NCBI GenBank assembly: GCA_963070105.1
Contig: OY718806.1
Location: 3,506,865-3,570,864, forward strand
Length of the DNA stretch: 64,000 nucleotides
Origin: Litomosoides sigmodontis
Taxonomy: Eukaryota; Nematoda; Chromadorea; Rhabditida; Onchocercidae
Reading direction: 5' to 3'
The translations under genes were made by a program, and so were the position numbers. The notes under the pieces are model-generated. The model saw only the letters and a list, made by a program, of their open reading frames with translations, searched no databases and was not told where the DNA came from. Shown piece by piece: positions 38,581 to 51,248 of the stretch. Numbering within the stretch: position 1 is the stretch's first letter; the number at the start of each line of letters is the position of its first letter.

Positions 38581-40501
38581 AAGCTTGGGAATAAGTATCG
38601 AGAAAACAAAATATTTAGATCATAAGTACTTAAATTTAGTGCTCAAGTTTCTTTTCTTGTCAACATTCCACATTTTTTTTGCATCTGAATTACTGTCCAG
38701 CATATCAGCGCATCACTTCTCCACTTCCTAACTTATTTCGAAAAGTCATATGATCCAAATTCATTTTCTAATTCGGGATTCTTGTTCATTTGCTTTAAAT
38801 ACTACAATCTTAGATCAGTTCCGAAAAACACTTAATCTAAATCATTTGTGGATTAACTTTTTGTTGCCACTATTCAAAATATGAAGATATATAACTAATG
38901 AAAGAAATACGAAGTTCAATTCTATCAGTTTTTATAGATCAAGATTACAAAAAATTTATTTTCAACGCTGTAAATTCTCAACGGAATCATAAAAAGTAAT
39001 AGTAGATGAATGAAACTAAAGAAGTCAGAATTCTGCTCGTCGATGTTTCCAAAAATTAAAAAATTTGAAGAAAAAAAATTGGTCTCCCTTACATGGCAGC
39101 TGCAACATGTACAAGTGGAAACGGAAAATTTTATCGAAAAAACTTCATTTTAAGAATGAAGTCCTTAGTTTCAATCTTGAATTCTACAATGTCCGAACAC
39201 GGAACGGAAAAATATCCGAATTTATGACCAGAAATATTGGAGAAGGTTTACCAGTAAGCATAAATTTGCTAATCAGAAAACAGCTCAAAAATCTAATGCG
39301 CATGTATTGAATGAGCGATAAATGAGGATATAATCGTCTCAACTAATTGGTTATTATTAAGCGTGTGGTAATATCAACATCATTTCAACAAATCTATGAC
39401 GAATGACTTGCAAATAACAGCTTTTAAGAATATACTTTTACACTTAAAAATAATGTCAAAGTTGTGAGATCCATAATTAAAATATGTAAGATAGGCAGTA
39501 AGTGCATTTCTGAAATTTTAAAAATTGCTTTAATTCGTATTAAATCTCGCTTTAGTTACTATTGATATTTACACAGCTTTAAAAACTGGAGTCTTAATGA
39601 GACTAAGGTGATCAGTTACACTAACAACAAGCTAACAAAGTCTCGTCTTTTTTAGTTATGGTTATTTCGAGAGAGTATGCTTATTTCCTTACAATGCTGC
39701 ACCATGTGATCGATGATAAATCCGTAAGTTTAGTGTTAAATAAGATTTCAAATCATAATGAATCGATTGAGATAGTGGTAAAGATGTATGGAATGAGATA
39801 TTAATAAAACAGAGGATATACTTAAGGAACTGAGTTAAAATCAGCATGAGTCATGTGATGCTGCTACGAAAAGTTCACTCCTGAAATTGTGTCACTGATC
39901 ACTGATTTAATAAGATGCTGTCAAAGTTTGTTTTGCAATAGCACTATACACCGTGCACATACGGAAGTACTGTTGTATAAAATTTTGTTTCACAAAACAG
40001 CACGGACAGATGAATCCGTGATGAGAACAAGCAGCAACCATAGGTGTTGGCCTTGACCTGACAACACTAAGGCGATGGCTGATGATGCTGAATTGTTTGG
40101 ATGTATTGCACAAAAGGTTTAGAAGTGTGTGAAGAGCGAAAAGGACGGCGACCTTCCTGGTACCTGTTACTTCTGTAGACTCCCGCCCCACATCATCTCA
40201 AACCACCCGGCATCCTCAGTCACCACTTGTTGTTAGATGTAAATCGTTCTCATCTCAAACAGAAACCCATATACTCACTCATTCATTCATTTCAACTTGT
40301 TTTGAGAAAAAACGTCGATGATCCTATCGAAAACCGTTGGTAAAATACCGTCTTCCTTATTTCACACGCTATATTGAACTCTAAACGTCCATATCAGCTT
40401 TGATAAGGATTCATCCGGTTTTAAACGATAATCTCCACCTATTAATCGCTTTATCACCAAAATAACTCATTTTGAAATCCTAATTTCAACTCTGAAAAAC
40501 T
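38581..40501. other. Intergenic DNA between LRR genes 2 and 3
   Basis: No phased exons were found. A 94-codon minus frame at 39907-40191 and an 81-codon plus frame at 39065-39310 have no motifs or splice support. Confidence 0.5.
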
Positions 40502-43500
40502 ATGAACTACCAAGTGTTCCTATTTATTTGTGTACTTGTCAGATGCACATTAGCATTCTGTCCAACATTTCTGAAGAATCAAACAACTTGTTCATGTTCT
40601 TCCTACATTGACGGTGTCGTAATCCAATGTAGTGGCCAAAATGGACCAGCTGTAGTGGAACAGCTCAAAAAAACACCAATTGATATACGCGAGTTAGCAC
40701 TTGAAAATGCTAATATTGTTGAGGTCAGTTTTTGAAAAATTACCCATTTCAAAATAAAAGGTAGATTTGGTTAAATATTTAGAGCAACTTAGAGTTTTGA
40801 GAACTATTTCAGTTTCAAATTCCATATCAAAATCTTTTTTACTAAAGTCCAAACTGTGTATCACAGATCGGACGAAATGCGTTCCGAAATTTGCGGATCA
40901 AGAAGTTGATTCTCGACAATAATCGTATCCGCGCGCTGCACCCACAAGCATTCCGTGGTTTGGAATCTGTCATGCTTGAGCTTTCTATTTCTAAAAATAA
41001 GCTCACTGCTATTCCAACTGAGTCGCTTATCGGAATGCGCGCTCTACGCGTACTGAGCCTACGCTGTAACAATATTGGAGATATTAAGAAACCTGCTTTC
41101 CAGAATATGTCCAGTATGATCGATTTAAATCTTGAATGTAATCAGGTAAAATCTTTGGCTCCTTACTTTCTTAAATGAACTTTGCAAAGCTGGCAATATT
41201 TGAAGTTTCTCAATACCCGCCATTTCTAAACTAAGGAAATAAACTAGTAAGTGTCGTCATCAGAGAAAAATTCATGCAGATTTGCAACATCGAAGGGGGA
41301 GCGTTCAATGGTGTAAAGAACACTTTGCAAAATCTAATCCTAGACAACAACTGCTTGTCGGCTGTACCTTCTGATGCTCTTCAAGGTCTGGATAATCTTA
41401 TTGGTCTACACATGAAATATAATGAGGTGAGCAATTATCAAATAATTGAAAAATCAAAAAAGTTAAAATTTATTAGTCTTGAGCACTATTAAGAAGGTAA
41501 AAAATTCGATCTAATTCGTATCTCAGACGATAAACCGCACTATATGGTATTTCAACTGACATATGAAGAACTTGCTTTAAAGTATTCTTTGATTCTCTTT
41601 AATTACCAAATTCAAAAGGTAAGTTGCAGATATTATCAAATTCAAAATGTAAGTTGCAGATAATGAACAATCGTAATAAAAATTTCAAGTTTAGATTAAA
41701 GAATTGGGGAACATGCAGTTAACCAATCTAAGCAGTCTAACAATCCTCTCACTCACCGGAAATAAAATATCTATGATTGAAAGTGACTTCATGCCAAAGG
41801 CCGAGAATCTTCGCTATCTTTACTTAAGCAATAATAATTTACAAACCATCGAGGCGGGAGTGCTGCGTCAATTCAAACAAGTCCAGGTAAAAATTTTATC
41901 AACTTTTCACGATATTGAAATGAAAAGCATATCTCAGTATGAAAATTGCCGAGAAAAATTCGATATTTCTTAACACTACGTTATTTCTTGTTACGATGAA
42001 ATTATAAAAACGTTTCTGCAGGTTATCGATATGAGCTATAACTATCTCACTAAGATAACAGGTGATATGTTCTCCGGCCTAGAACATCTACAGCATTTCA
42101 ACCTTGAAGGCAATCAAATAAAGGTTACTATTGAAAGCACACTTTTTGTGCACTGTTTAATAAAAGGGAAATTATGTTGGGGTACATTTTTTAAACCCAT
42201 TTATATATTTAAGCCCAAATTTGAGTTTTTAAGCCAACAAAATTCCATTTATCTCAGTATCAAAATGATGAGAAAAATTTTTTCAGGATATAGCATCAGG
42301 AGCATTTGCAACAACACCATTACTTTTATTATGGTTACGAAATAACTGTTTAGGATCTGTATCACCAAACTTATTTCAAGGTACACCTTTCCTACGGCAG
42401 GTATCTCTCGCCAACAACAATATCAAGACAATAGAGGTAATATAATACAATTATCTTTTGCAGCTTGCTGATCACTTCGCCTTATAGTTATGGTTCTTAT
42501 ACTATCTACAATTTTTTACAAGATTTAAGCCAAACTTTAATTCGCACACTTTAAAAACCATCTAAAATAGAATTGAATTATTATGTTTCAGCCCCTAAGC
42601 TTTGCACACCTAGCTAACTTGCATACCCTAGACTTGTCGCACAATAAAATACACACCATCGAACCAAGCGCCATTATTGGTTCCGATTACCTGATGGTTC
42701 GGTTGCAAGGTTTGTTTTAACAGTAGTTTAAAAGATTTGTACTACTAAAGGGGTTAAAAGGTGGTGGACTAAAACAATATGATATTTCATACTTAAACAA
42801 TATTTTAGTTTTACTCTGCTAATCTTAATGATATCCTAATACTAATTCAGAAAATCCAATGGTTTGTCTACAAGATGGCTTTCACGTAATGAATGGTAAA
42901 GAAGCAATAAACCTTACAACGGAGCCCAATTTAATTTGTCAAACGAATTACACGAATGATTTGGAAGATGTATGCCCCAAAAACAGCGAAGTACCACAAC
43001 CACCACTTTGCTGCTTGAAATCCATGCCAAGTATATGTTTAAAAAATTATAATTTGATTTATAAAGAAAACACAAAAATCCTTCCCATCGAAAATGTTCT
43101 AAACCACCGTAAATTCTAGAGTAAATTTCAGAAGCCGACAAAATTTCTACACTGCCATTAACAAAAACAACTGCACCAACATCTGGACCTCTAGACGTTC
43201 ACCCACATGGTTTTCACAACAAAAAATTCAACACTGAGAGGTTCATGCGTCTTTCACGACGACCTCCCGGATATCGGACATCACCTTTTCTACGATATCG
43301 TTTACCAGCAAAAACGAAACCCACAGAGATTGTTAAACTGGGCATGGGCCCTAAGAACGAAGGAAGTCAAGTGAGTACTAGAATAAATACCTACGAAAGA
43401 TCGCTAATTATGTGAATACGTAAGTGAATTCGAGAACTTTCAGTAAACACGAACCTTAGTTGAGTAATAATAAATTTTGAGTTCAGTAAAGATGAATTTT

Positions 43501-43722
43501 CAAACGAACACAAAGCAATAAAAACTGTGTAGATCTAAATAGAAGCTATGATATCTTTACTAGGTCGAACGATCTTCACGATTTGACAAACATTTGGAGA
43601 AAATTCGGTCTCAGTTACCACCTTATGTACGCATCGAATCAAAAGATAAGGAAGAATTCGTGGAATTTATGTCAGATAGTCATGTGCATTCAGTACAAAC
43701 ACAGGACCATAAACAGCAGTAA
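40502..43722 (+). CDS. sym-1: Secreted LRR protein, SYM-1-like
   Basis: Ten phased exons give 595 residues: 40502-40723, 40867-41145, 41280-41426, 41695-41886, 42022-42123, 42287-42436, 42592-42709, 42851-43030, 43132-43370 and 43564-43722. It has a signal peptide (VFLFICVLVRCTLA), LRRNT (CPTFLKNQTTCSCSS), about eleven LRRs such as LTILSLTGNKISMIESDF, an LRRCT starting ENPMVCLQDG, and a basic, Pro-rich tail with no transmembrane helix. It is therefore secreted, as SYM-1 is in C. elegans. A polyadenylation signal AATAAA lies at about 43862. The first exon is 222 nt, exactly as in the first LRR gene, supporting tandem duplication. The symbol is tentative and rests on lack of a membrane anchor and cluster position. 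Confidence 0.85.
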
Positions 43723-44027
43723 TTTTGGATTTTCTATGCTATAACCAAGAAACCTCAAGAAATGAAAAGAATCAGGAAGGTGCTAATAAATATGTCACAA
43801 GATAGCATAGCCACAAATCTATTCAATTTTGTACTTCAAGTTGCATATTATGTACTAAAAAAATAAATTAATGTCATATGTGCTTTGTGAAAATATTAGA
43901 ATGAGTTTATAAAACCTGAGCTGAAATTTCGATGAACCATGCAGTACAATCATATTTAAAGGACTGCTGACAAACATGCTTATTGTTTTGTAATAACATT
44001 CATGAAAATTCTGCGGAAAAAAGAAAA

Positions 44028-47000
44028 CTAGCCATCTGAAGGTGTCGTTGGTAATTGCACTGGTTTTTGAGCATCATAAGGTGTTGGAATTTGCTCATTT
44101 GGCAGTATGATGTTAAGTTCAATCTGGAATTATTGAATCCACTTAAAAATAAAACTTTAAAAAATGCTTATGTGAATTGACCTCAGGCTCCAATATGTCA
44201 GCACCATTAACACGAATGAACATACCTCCCTCAAAAAGCAAACCAATTCAATTGTTGTACAACTGCCATCACTACGTTCAGCAGAGAAAAATTTCTGGTC
44301 ATTAACAAGCTGATCCACAAAATCTGATATGTTAGAAATTAGATTCATGATCTGAATAAACTGAAAATGATTAATCGCGACCCGAATTTTCGACATCGGT
44401 TGCACTGCCACGTTTACCTGAAAAGTGATATTACAAAAAGCATTTCTCTCTTTAATTGACATGGTTTTTTTTTAATTTTGAACATTTGACATAAAAGTTA
44501 GAAAAAGACCAAAACATTTAAGTCCAGATGTTTTTAAAAAACACGAATCCACGTTAAAAAAAGGTGCTAAAAATAAAATTCGAATATTTAACCCTCATTG
44601 GTTCCGCACTAATAAGTGCATGAAAAGCAACACTAGCAAGCAAAGGTGTACTCCATACGCCTTCTCCGGAATCTGTATTTATCTGAATCGGTGATGTACT
44701 TATCCAAATCCGTTCACCTAAAACTGTTTTAAATCATAAAGTAAAAAATCAGTAGTGAAAGCAGAACTACTGCACAACTTACTGGCGATTATTTATGATC
44801 TAAAGTGTTAATATATGAATATATTATAATATATGAATTTACTCCTTACTGACCAGGGTATCAGTAACTCGAATAAGTGAGCTCAAAGCTACAAGTTCAA
44901 ATAATGGAAAGCCACAAAACAGCATATTTTCTTGACCTCTTGAAAGGTTAGTACTTCGTACGCGGTTTTTTGAAATCACATGCTTTGAAAAGATAGCAAA
45001 AAGCATGATGCTACCTTGGCCATTGTCCGCAGAGGAATTTTGATTTAATTGAAAGATGAATTCCTTTAAATGTTGCTTGCTGACGAACATATCAATGCAA
45101 TCTATGAAATCAATTATATTTGATGAAATCGACTTGAAAAACGAAGCTGATTCATCGCCGAAAACTGCTTTGCAATTTGTAGCTGACCAAGTGTTCATGC
45201 TTATCACAACTCTACGTGCGAAACGCTTATCCCGCATAAAAGGCTCTTTTAACGGTATTATTACCTAGAATTTTATCCGACTTAAAAAAGTTTACATCAC
45301 TTTCACGTTTGTTAAATAAATATAATTATTGAAAATGGAAATAAAAATTACGTATAAGCAAAACAAGAATTTTAGAAGACAATTTTTGGTACGTTGTTAA
45401 ACAAAGTATTCATAGATGTCGTCTTTCCTCCGCTTTCGAATTTTACACATTAAAATTCAGGAAAAGACAGACAAAAATCCTTTGTTCCAAGAAACAAACT
45501 TCATAACAGTGGATAATTTGTATATACCTTTGGCATAAGCAGATCAACGCGAACATATGTTTTGGGCATTCTTGAAACTTCATGCATTATCTTCGAGATT
45601 TGCTACAAATATAAGTTTTTCGCAATAAAATCACACTTAAGCCATGTTTTAAAAATCAGTAGAAATGTTTCAAAATATTAGAGATGACTCTTAATCCTAC
45701 CAATGCATATTTAATGTCATTGATTACGAACAGAAGCCATCGAATCGTCCTTTGATCGATTAGGAAAAAAAATGGACCAAGAAGAAGATGTGTGACGTTT
45801 GCCGGTACTGAAAATCAGTTAATCAAAATAAAAGTTACAATTAGATATCAACGATATATGGCAGTTCATAAAAGATAGCAAATTATTGAGTCAATTAGAG
45901 TCAGTAGAAACTACTACCTGGGAAACTTTTACATGTCGGATGATAGAAAGAAGCAAGTTCGAGATGGAAAAGAGGACTATCGGCTTCAGAAGTATTTGGT
46001 TTACGATCTGACATGAATAGATTAAACATTGCTTCTTTTTTAGAATTCATATCTGTTACACACTGGACAATAATATCATGCATCCGTATTACGCAATTTT
46101 GAGACATCAACTTTGGCCACAGTTCAACTATTTGAGAGTGTGCACTGGGATCTACAAAAAGAGATAACAATGTAAAATAGCACATAAAAATCAAAATTTG
46201 CAAAGAGTGAACCAAACAACTGTAGTGAAAATCAAAAACAATAATGAGAGTCGCATCTACGCCCTAACCCTAACTTTTATATCCAATGAAAAAATAAATA
46301 TTCAAACCGAAATCATTGTAAAGCTTGCAGAGATGGAACTGCAATATTTTTTGGACCCAGGAAGCGCAATCATTCGCATTATCATATCGAATCCAGTTAC
46401 TGCGATCAGATGAAGCAATATTACTCGGATAAAAATCAAGGGAAAGACGAACTAGAGACACTTGTAGTGCACCGCAATCAATGTCCCAGTCCACAGGATG
46501 ACCTAAAACTTGACTACAGTATTTTGTTAAATTAATCGAAAACACAACAAACAAATGAATTTGAACTGAGAGACAGATAGAAAGAGAGATAGAAACTTAA
46601 AGGCGTACAGAAATATGGAAAAAAGGCCAGGAGTTACTGATTATGCAACTTCCAAAAAAGAATTTCTTTTCAATTAAAACACTTCTATCTTTAAAAAATA
46701 AAGCGGAAAAAATAATACTATTTATGGTCTGATCATCATCACACAGATGAAAATCAATTCTGCCAACGCAAACATGGTATGACGTTCGCTGAACATCGAA
46801 ATGGCGGAATGCATTTGGAATCGTAATTGATGAATTTGATTTAGCCGCTGGTATTTTTATTTCGACAATCTTTAGGGATTAATTATTAGTTAAAACAATT
46901 TTGAAGCAATTATAGCAAATCTGAATGCATAAACGGACCAAGTATGAATTTTGCTTCCTGTAATAATGCAAAAAAACAAGAAACTACAAGAAATTAGACT

Positions 47001-49077
47001 ATTTGAATAAAATGCCCAACCTGTGTATGGTATATTTTCGGCACTTTCTTTGGAGAAGCTTTAATAATACTCATGATGTGATCATAAAATGCGATGGCAG
47101 ATCGCACTTGTGGTAAAGTAGCAATCCATAAAATATGGTCTAATAATATCTGTATACGACCATTAAGAACTCTGCCATCTAAAAATAACTCTTTTTAATT
47201 TCGCCGTTTAGTTCAAAAATGTACCTTACACGGACTAAGATACGAGTTAGATAACTACTATTATATGTTATTCTTTAATGATGCTTGCGTGATACGAACT
47301 TTAATAAACTCATACCAGTAGTGGACTTTTTCACACTGATCCTACTCTTTCCATTGCTAGTGATTAATCTTAACGGAGCGGCTACTACATTTCCCGATGA
47401 ATTAGATTGCGTAGATGCTTCGATACGCAATAACTGCCACGTAACCTGATAAATGATGGCATACTAATGGAATAAGGTAAAAAATATTGTGAGAAAAATT
47501 AAGTGAACCTTTTTGGTTTGCATAAATCATAAAGTAGAAGGTTCCTAATAATATCATTAAATATTTGAAAAAATATGCCATTTTAAACAAGAGCAGTTTG
47601 TTGTCTTTCGTATCTTCAAGTCGAGTATATCGCAAATCACTGACTGTTTGCCAACCCGCACTTTTGCTTTCAACCGCCAATTTAGTGAGCTAAAAAGAAA
47701 ACTTCATGGTAATATATCTTCCAGTACTTCTGATGCCTAAAACAGTTGAACATACAAATAAGAGGCTCAGCAACTTACCGCCAACGAACCTCGAAAAACA
47801 CCAGAATCAAAATTAATCTCCACCGAATTAACATAAAGTGACATCCCTTCTGCAACACGATTAGCAAACCCGTATGTTGAATCTCCAAAGGCACTGAAAT
47901 AATATTTCGTAAACCCTAATGGGCGTTACAAATATTCTACTTGAAAAGTATTTATATATAAATCATGCAATAAAAAAATATACCTCAAAGGATTTGAGCC
48001 ATGTTCAAAAACTTCTTCTGAACTAAGTTCGACTTCTACCCGTATTTCATCAATGAACTAAAAACATATTATGGTAGAATAAGACGAGATCGAGAAGATA
48101 ATACTCATTAAAATGGACATATTTTAGTTTGAATTGTTCTAAATATTATAGAAATGATCGAATTTAACACCAATACTAAAAAAATCGAGCCTGACCAATA
48201 GGCGCAATGACTGGCAACTATTATAAACATGATCGAAATTCGTTTCTTTTCTGTCCAATTCAGCTAATTCAGTATTCCAGTACAAGAAGAAAAAGTTACT
48301 AGTTTCACTGGCTGTGATTTTAGTTTCGTCCAGGGAATCTTGACGGCTATTCTGTTGCAAAGTGCTCGCTTGATTCGTAACCACGTTGGTAATTCCAGGG
48401 CCTGAAAAATGACATTAATTTGTTGAGATGTCCATTTTGCACTATAAACAGACCTCTTAGAAAATATGAATTTTGTAAAGTAAAATGACAGTAGAACAAA
48501 ATACGTGTGGATGCTTACAGCTCGCTAATGGTGCACGATTATTCCTACTGAATAACTATTTTACTATCATACAATTTCTAATTTGAAAGATTAAAAGAGG
48601 ATTAAGCCTGATAATTTATTAATTTAAGGCTTAGAATTACTCAACAAATAAAATGCAACATTTCTGATTTAATCTATAACAGCCAAAATACATCGGAAAG
48701 GATTAATGAAACGGCGATACTCCAATGAAAAAAACCAACTTCACTTAAGACAATTTCATTCAACTCGATGTTCCTTAATTCTCCTTTACCACTCAAAATT
48801 TGTACGCTGATCTGATCAGCTGTAATATTTCGAGCAAATCTGAAATTTGGTCTAACGTAACACAAATTGCCTTGAATATGAGTGATGCATATATATGAGT
48901 GATTAACTATATAACTGTTTATGTTAACTATATAACTGTTTATGTATATTTCGAGAACCATTTATCAAAATACTTGTTCAGAGAAAGAATAGGAATTCCG
49001 AAAAGTTTGCAAAAGAATACACTCAGAAATTACTTTGAAAGATGCTTGATAATTTGATTCTTGATAATATTTGCCAT
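44028..49077 (-). CDS. BLTP3: BLTP3-type lipid transfer protein, 5' block (exons 1-17)
   Basis: This begins a UHRF1BP1/SHIP164-type bridge-like lipid transfer protein, whose family forms a hydrophobic groove for bulk lipid flow. Exons: 49034-49077, 48740-48839, 48300-48401, 47984-48057, 47779-47893, 47579-47689, 47316-47445, 47021-47178, 46719-46869, 46308-46565, 45918-46151, 45701-45807, 45528-45602, 44850-45264, 44593-44717, 44226-44417 and 44033-44123. The N-terminus MANIIKNQIIKHLSK and LELPTWLRIKRALCNRI are chorein-domain hallmarks. VTWQLLRIEAS with APLRLIT, VNVAVQPMSKIRVAINHFQF and an FDFYP-like segment match internal family blocks. All junctions keep phase if two GC donors (47579 and 44033) are accepted. 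GC-rich exons sit on the minus strand only. Confidence 0.9.
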
Positions 49078-49120
49078 TGTTCGTTAGATCTTTTCCGTAT
49101 TTATTCTTCCAATACTTGGA

Positions 49121-49150
49121 GTTGGTACCTGCAAAAAATAAAGCTATTAA
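49121..49150 (-). promoter_or_regulatory. BLTP3: Possible trans-splice acceptor upstream of BLTP3
   Basis: On the minus strand TTTATTTTTTGCAG ends about 58 bases before the ATG at 49077 and no coding exon lies upstream. It could be a spliced-leader site or a 5' UTR intron end. Confidence 0.35.
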
Positions 49151-50384
49151 CTATATAATTGTTTATGTTTCCAGCTCAAAGAAATCACCTGTATCACTAA
49201 TTAATTTCATAAATGTGTGCATCTCGATTGACTACCGATGTTAAGAATAGTCATAAATTTTTAAGCGAAAAAACAGCTGGTCCTTAATGACATTCAAAAA
49301 AAAAGTGGAGCTACTAATGTCTGTGTATAGAAATATAAAAAAATCGCCTTGGTTTTTGGCATAACGGAAAGTCATGATTCGTTTTATTTAGGCTTTAACT
49401 ATTAGCTTATTTTAATGATAAATACTCAAATTTCGAAATATTCCCATCGTTATTTACGTCTAGACATCATTATACATTAGACTAATTCGTTGCTTTTGAC
49501 TCATCTTTACTGCTATCACTTTCTCTATTTAGAAGCACAATACAAATGAAAACTCTATACTTAAAATGGAAAAGATCAATACTCTTACAAGTTATCACCA
49601 GAGAACAACTTTATCAGTCCCCTACTCTAGTTTTGATTCAAAATGAAAAAATATCATTGATTTTAATTTCATTATCAAAAATACCGCACGCAGAAATATG
49701 TTACCAGATATCCTAAGGAGAGGTAAACACATTAACGCATAGAATAGCTTTGTCTGAGTCGTGAGTAAAAGACACGAATAAGAATTTGCTCAGAAAATGA
49801 ATACATTTCGCATTAAATGATAAAGATAGCAAGAATACAATTAATACTGAGAATATGATTCCGCAGGCTATAACATCTCCAGCTTCATGTAAGCTACTGC
49901 CGACTACAAATAACAATAAACCACCACCACAAGGCAGAAGAGAGATCGCACAACTCGCCGATCGCCGAATGTTGGCCTCGTGTCCCTCAGCCGCAAAAGA
50001 AAATTCAAATGTTTCATCGTCTGTAGGAAATATTCGAGGGGGGAGTGATTGGTGCAGGTGAGTCAAAGAGTGTTCTTTTTTGTATCACTGATCATCTCTT
50101 ATCATTTGTCACTGACTGTTATGGAAGAATACATGTAAAAATGTGTAATGGCACCAAATTTCAAGGATGCAAACGCGATAAAAGTATTTAAACAATTAGC
50201 ATAGTCAGGCAGAACGAAAAGGTAAATCGCTTCGAGATCTCAAGTGAACCAATTTACCTTTTCAAGTGCTATCAACGTGCTGATGTTTCATTAAATATTG
50301 AATCGTACCTGTTTTACAGAAATTCGTCCTTTGGTACTTTCTTCTGAAATTGATTGAAATGTATCTTGTCGCCTTCCTTTAGTT
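49151..50384. other. Intergenic DNA with a GC-richer island at 49855-50066
   Basis: Most of this is featureless AT-rich sequence. The island is open on both strands. The minus frame (49713-50066) predicts two hydrophobic helices (LLLFVVGSSL and CGIIFSVLIVFLLSLSF). The plus frame ends at a consensus donor CAG/GTGAGT at 50058. I cannot decide whether either is a real exon. Confidence 0.25.
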
Positions 50385-50833
50385 TGCCTGCTGTTCTTGG
50401 TTTTCTCGAAGCAATCCACGGATTCTGATGAACTTCTCGAAAATTTTAACCTTTTCCTTTAGTTGCCTTCTTGGTTTCCTTGGAAAAATCCAAGAGATCC
50501 GATTATCTAACTTTTTCCTTCAGTTGCTGTTGAAAGAATCCAAGAAATCTGACTACCTCTTTTCCTTAGTTGCTGTTCTTGGTTATGTCACTTTCTCCTT
50601 TATCTTCTTGATTGTTTTGCAAGTATCGAAGAAGTCTGATTACCTAACTTTTTTCTTTAGTTGTTGTTCTTGGTTTCTTGAAGAATTCAAGAAATATAAT
50701 GAACTCGAAGATTTTATTACTTTAGCTGTTCTTCTTGATTTTCTTGGAAGAATCCAAGAAATCTGATGAATTTTTCGAAAATTTTACAAAACTTCGCCTT
50801 CAGTTGCTGTTCTTGACTTCCTTGAAAAAATCC
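50385..50833. repeat. Degenerate ~60-bp minisatellite
   Basis: About six diverged copies of a unit contain TTAGTTGCTGTTCTTGG, then TTCTTGGAAGAATCCAAGAA and ATCTGATTACCTAAC. It adjoins the 44-bp array that follows. Confidence 0.85.
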
Positions 50834-51248
50834 CCGAAATTTGGTCAAATTCTCAAAAAATTCCTGTGAAATAATTCCCGAAATCCGATGAAATTCGCGA
50901 AAAATTCCTTTGAAGTAGTCCCCGAAATCCGATGAAATTCGCGAAAAATTCCCTTGAAATAGTCCCCGAAATCCGGTGAAATTCGCGAAAAATTCCCCTG
51001 AAGTAGTCCCCGAAATGCGATGAAATTCGCGAAAAATTCCCTTGAAATAGTCCCCGAAATCCGATGAAATTCGTGAAAAATTCCCTTGAAACAGTCCCCG
51101 AAATCCGATGAAATTCGCGAAAAATTCCCTTGAAACAGTCCCCGAAATCCGATGAAACTCGTGAAAAATTCCCTTGAAATAGTCCCCGAAATGCGATGAA
51201 ATTCGCGAAAAATCCCCTTGAAATAATTCCCGAAGTCCGGAGTTCTCG
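50834..51248. repeat. 44-bp tandem repeat, 8-9 copies
   Basis: AGTCCCCGAAATCCGATG recurs at about 50917, 50961, 51005, 51049, 51093, 51137 and 51181, an exact 44-bp spacing; flanking copies are degenerate. The minus strand is open for 187 codons (50717-51280), because three 44-bp units make one 44-codon cycle. I see no splice site, domain or signal peptide to make it a convincing gene. Confidence 0.93.

Larger units (their letters stand above)
21992..44032 (-). other. BLTP3: Giant (~22 kb) BLTP3 intron hosting three antisense LRR genes
   Basis: The upstream exon ends ..GATG followed by GCTAGT (a GC donor) at 44033/44032. The downstream exon starts at 21991 after GATTGCAG. Both sides give phase 1 and rebuild one Asp codon. 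The interval contains three complete genes on the opposite strand. If no splice is used here, the upstream block would end at TAG 44030-44028 after about 828 residues. Confidence 0.7.
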
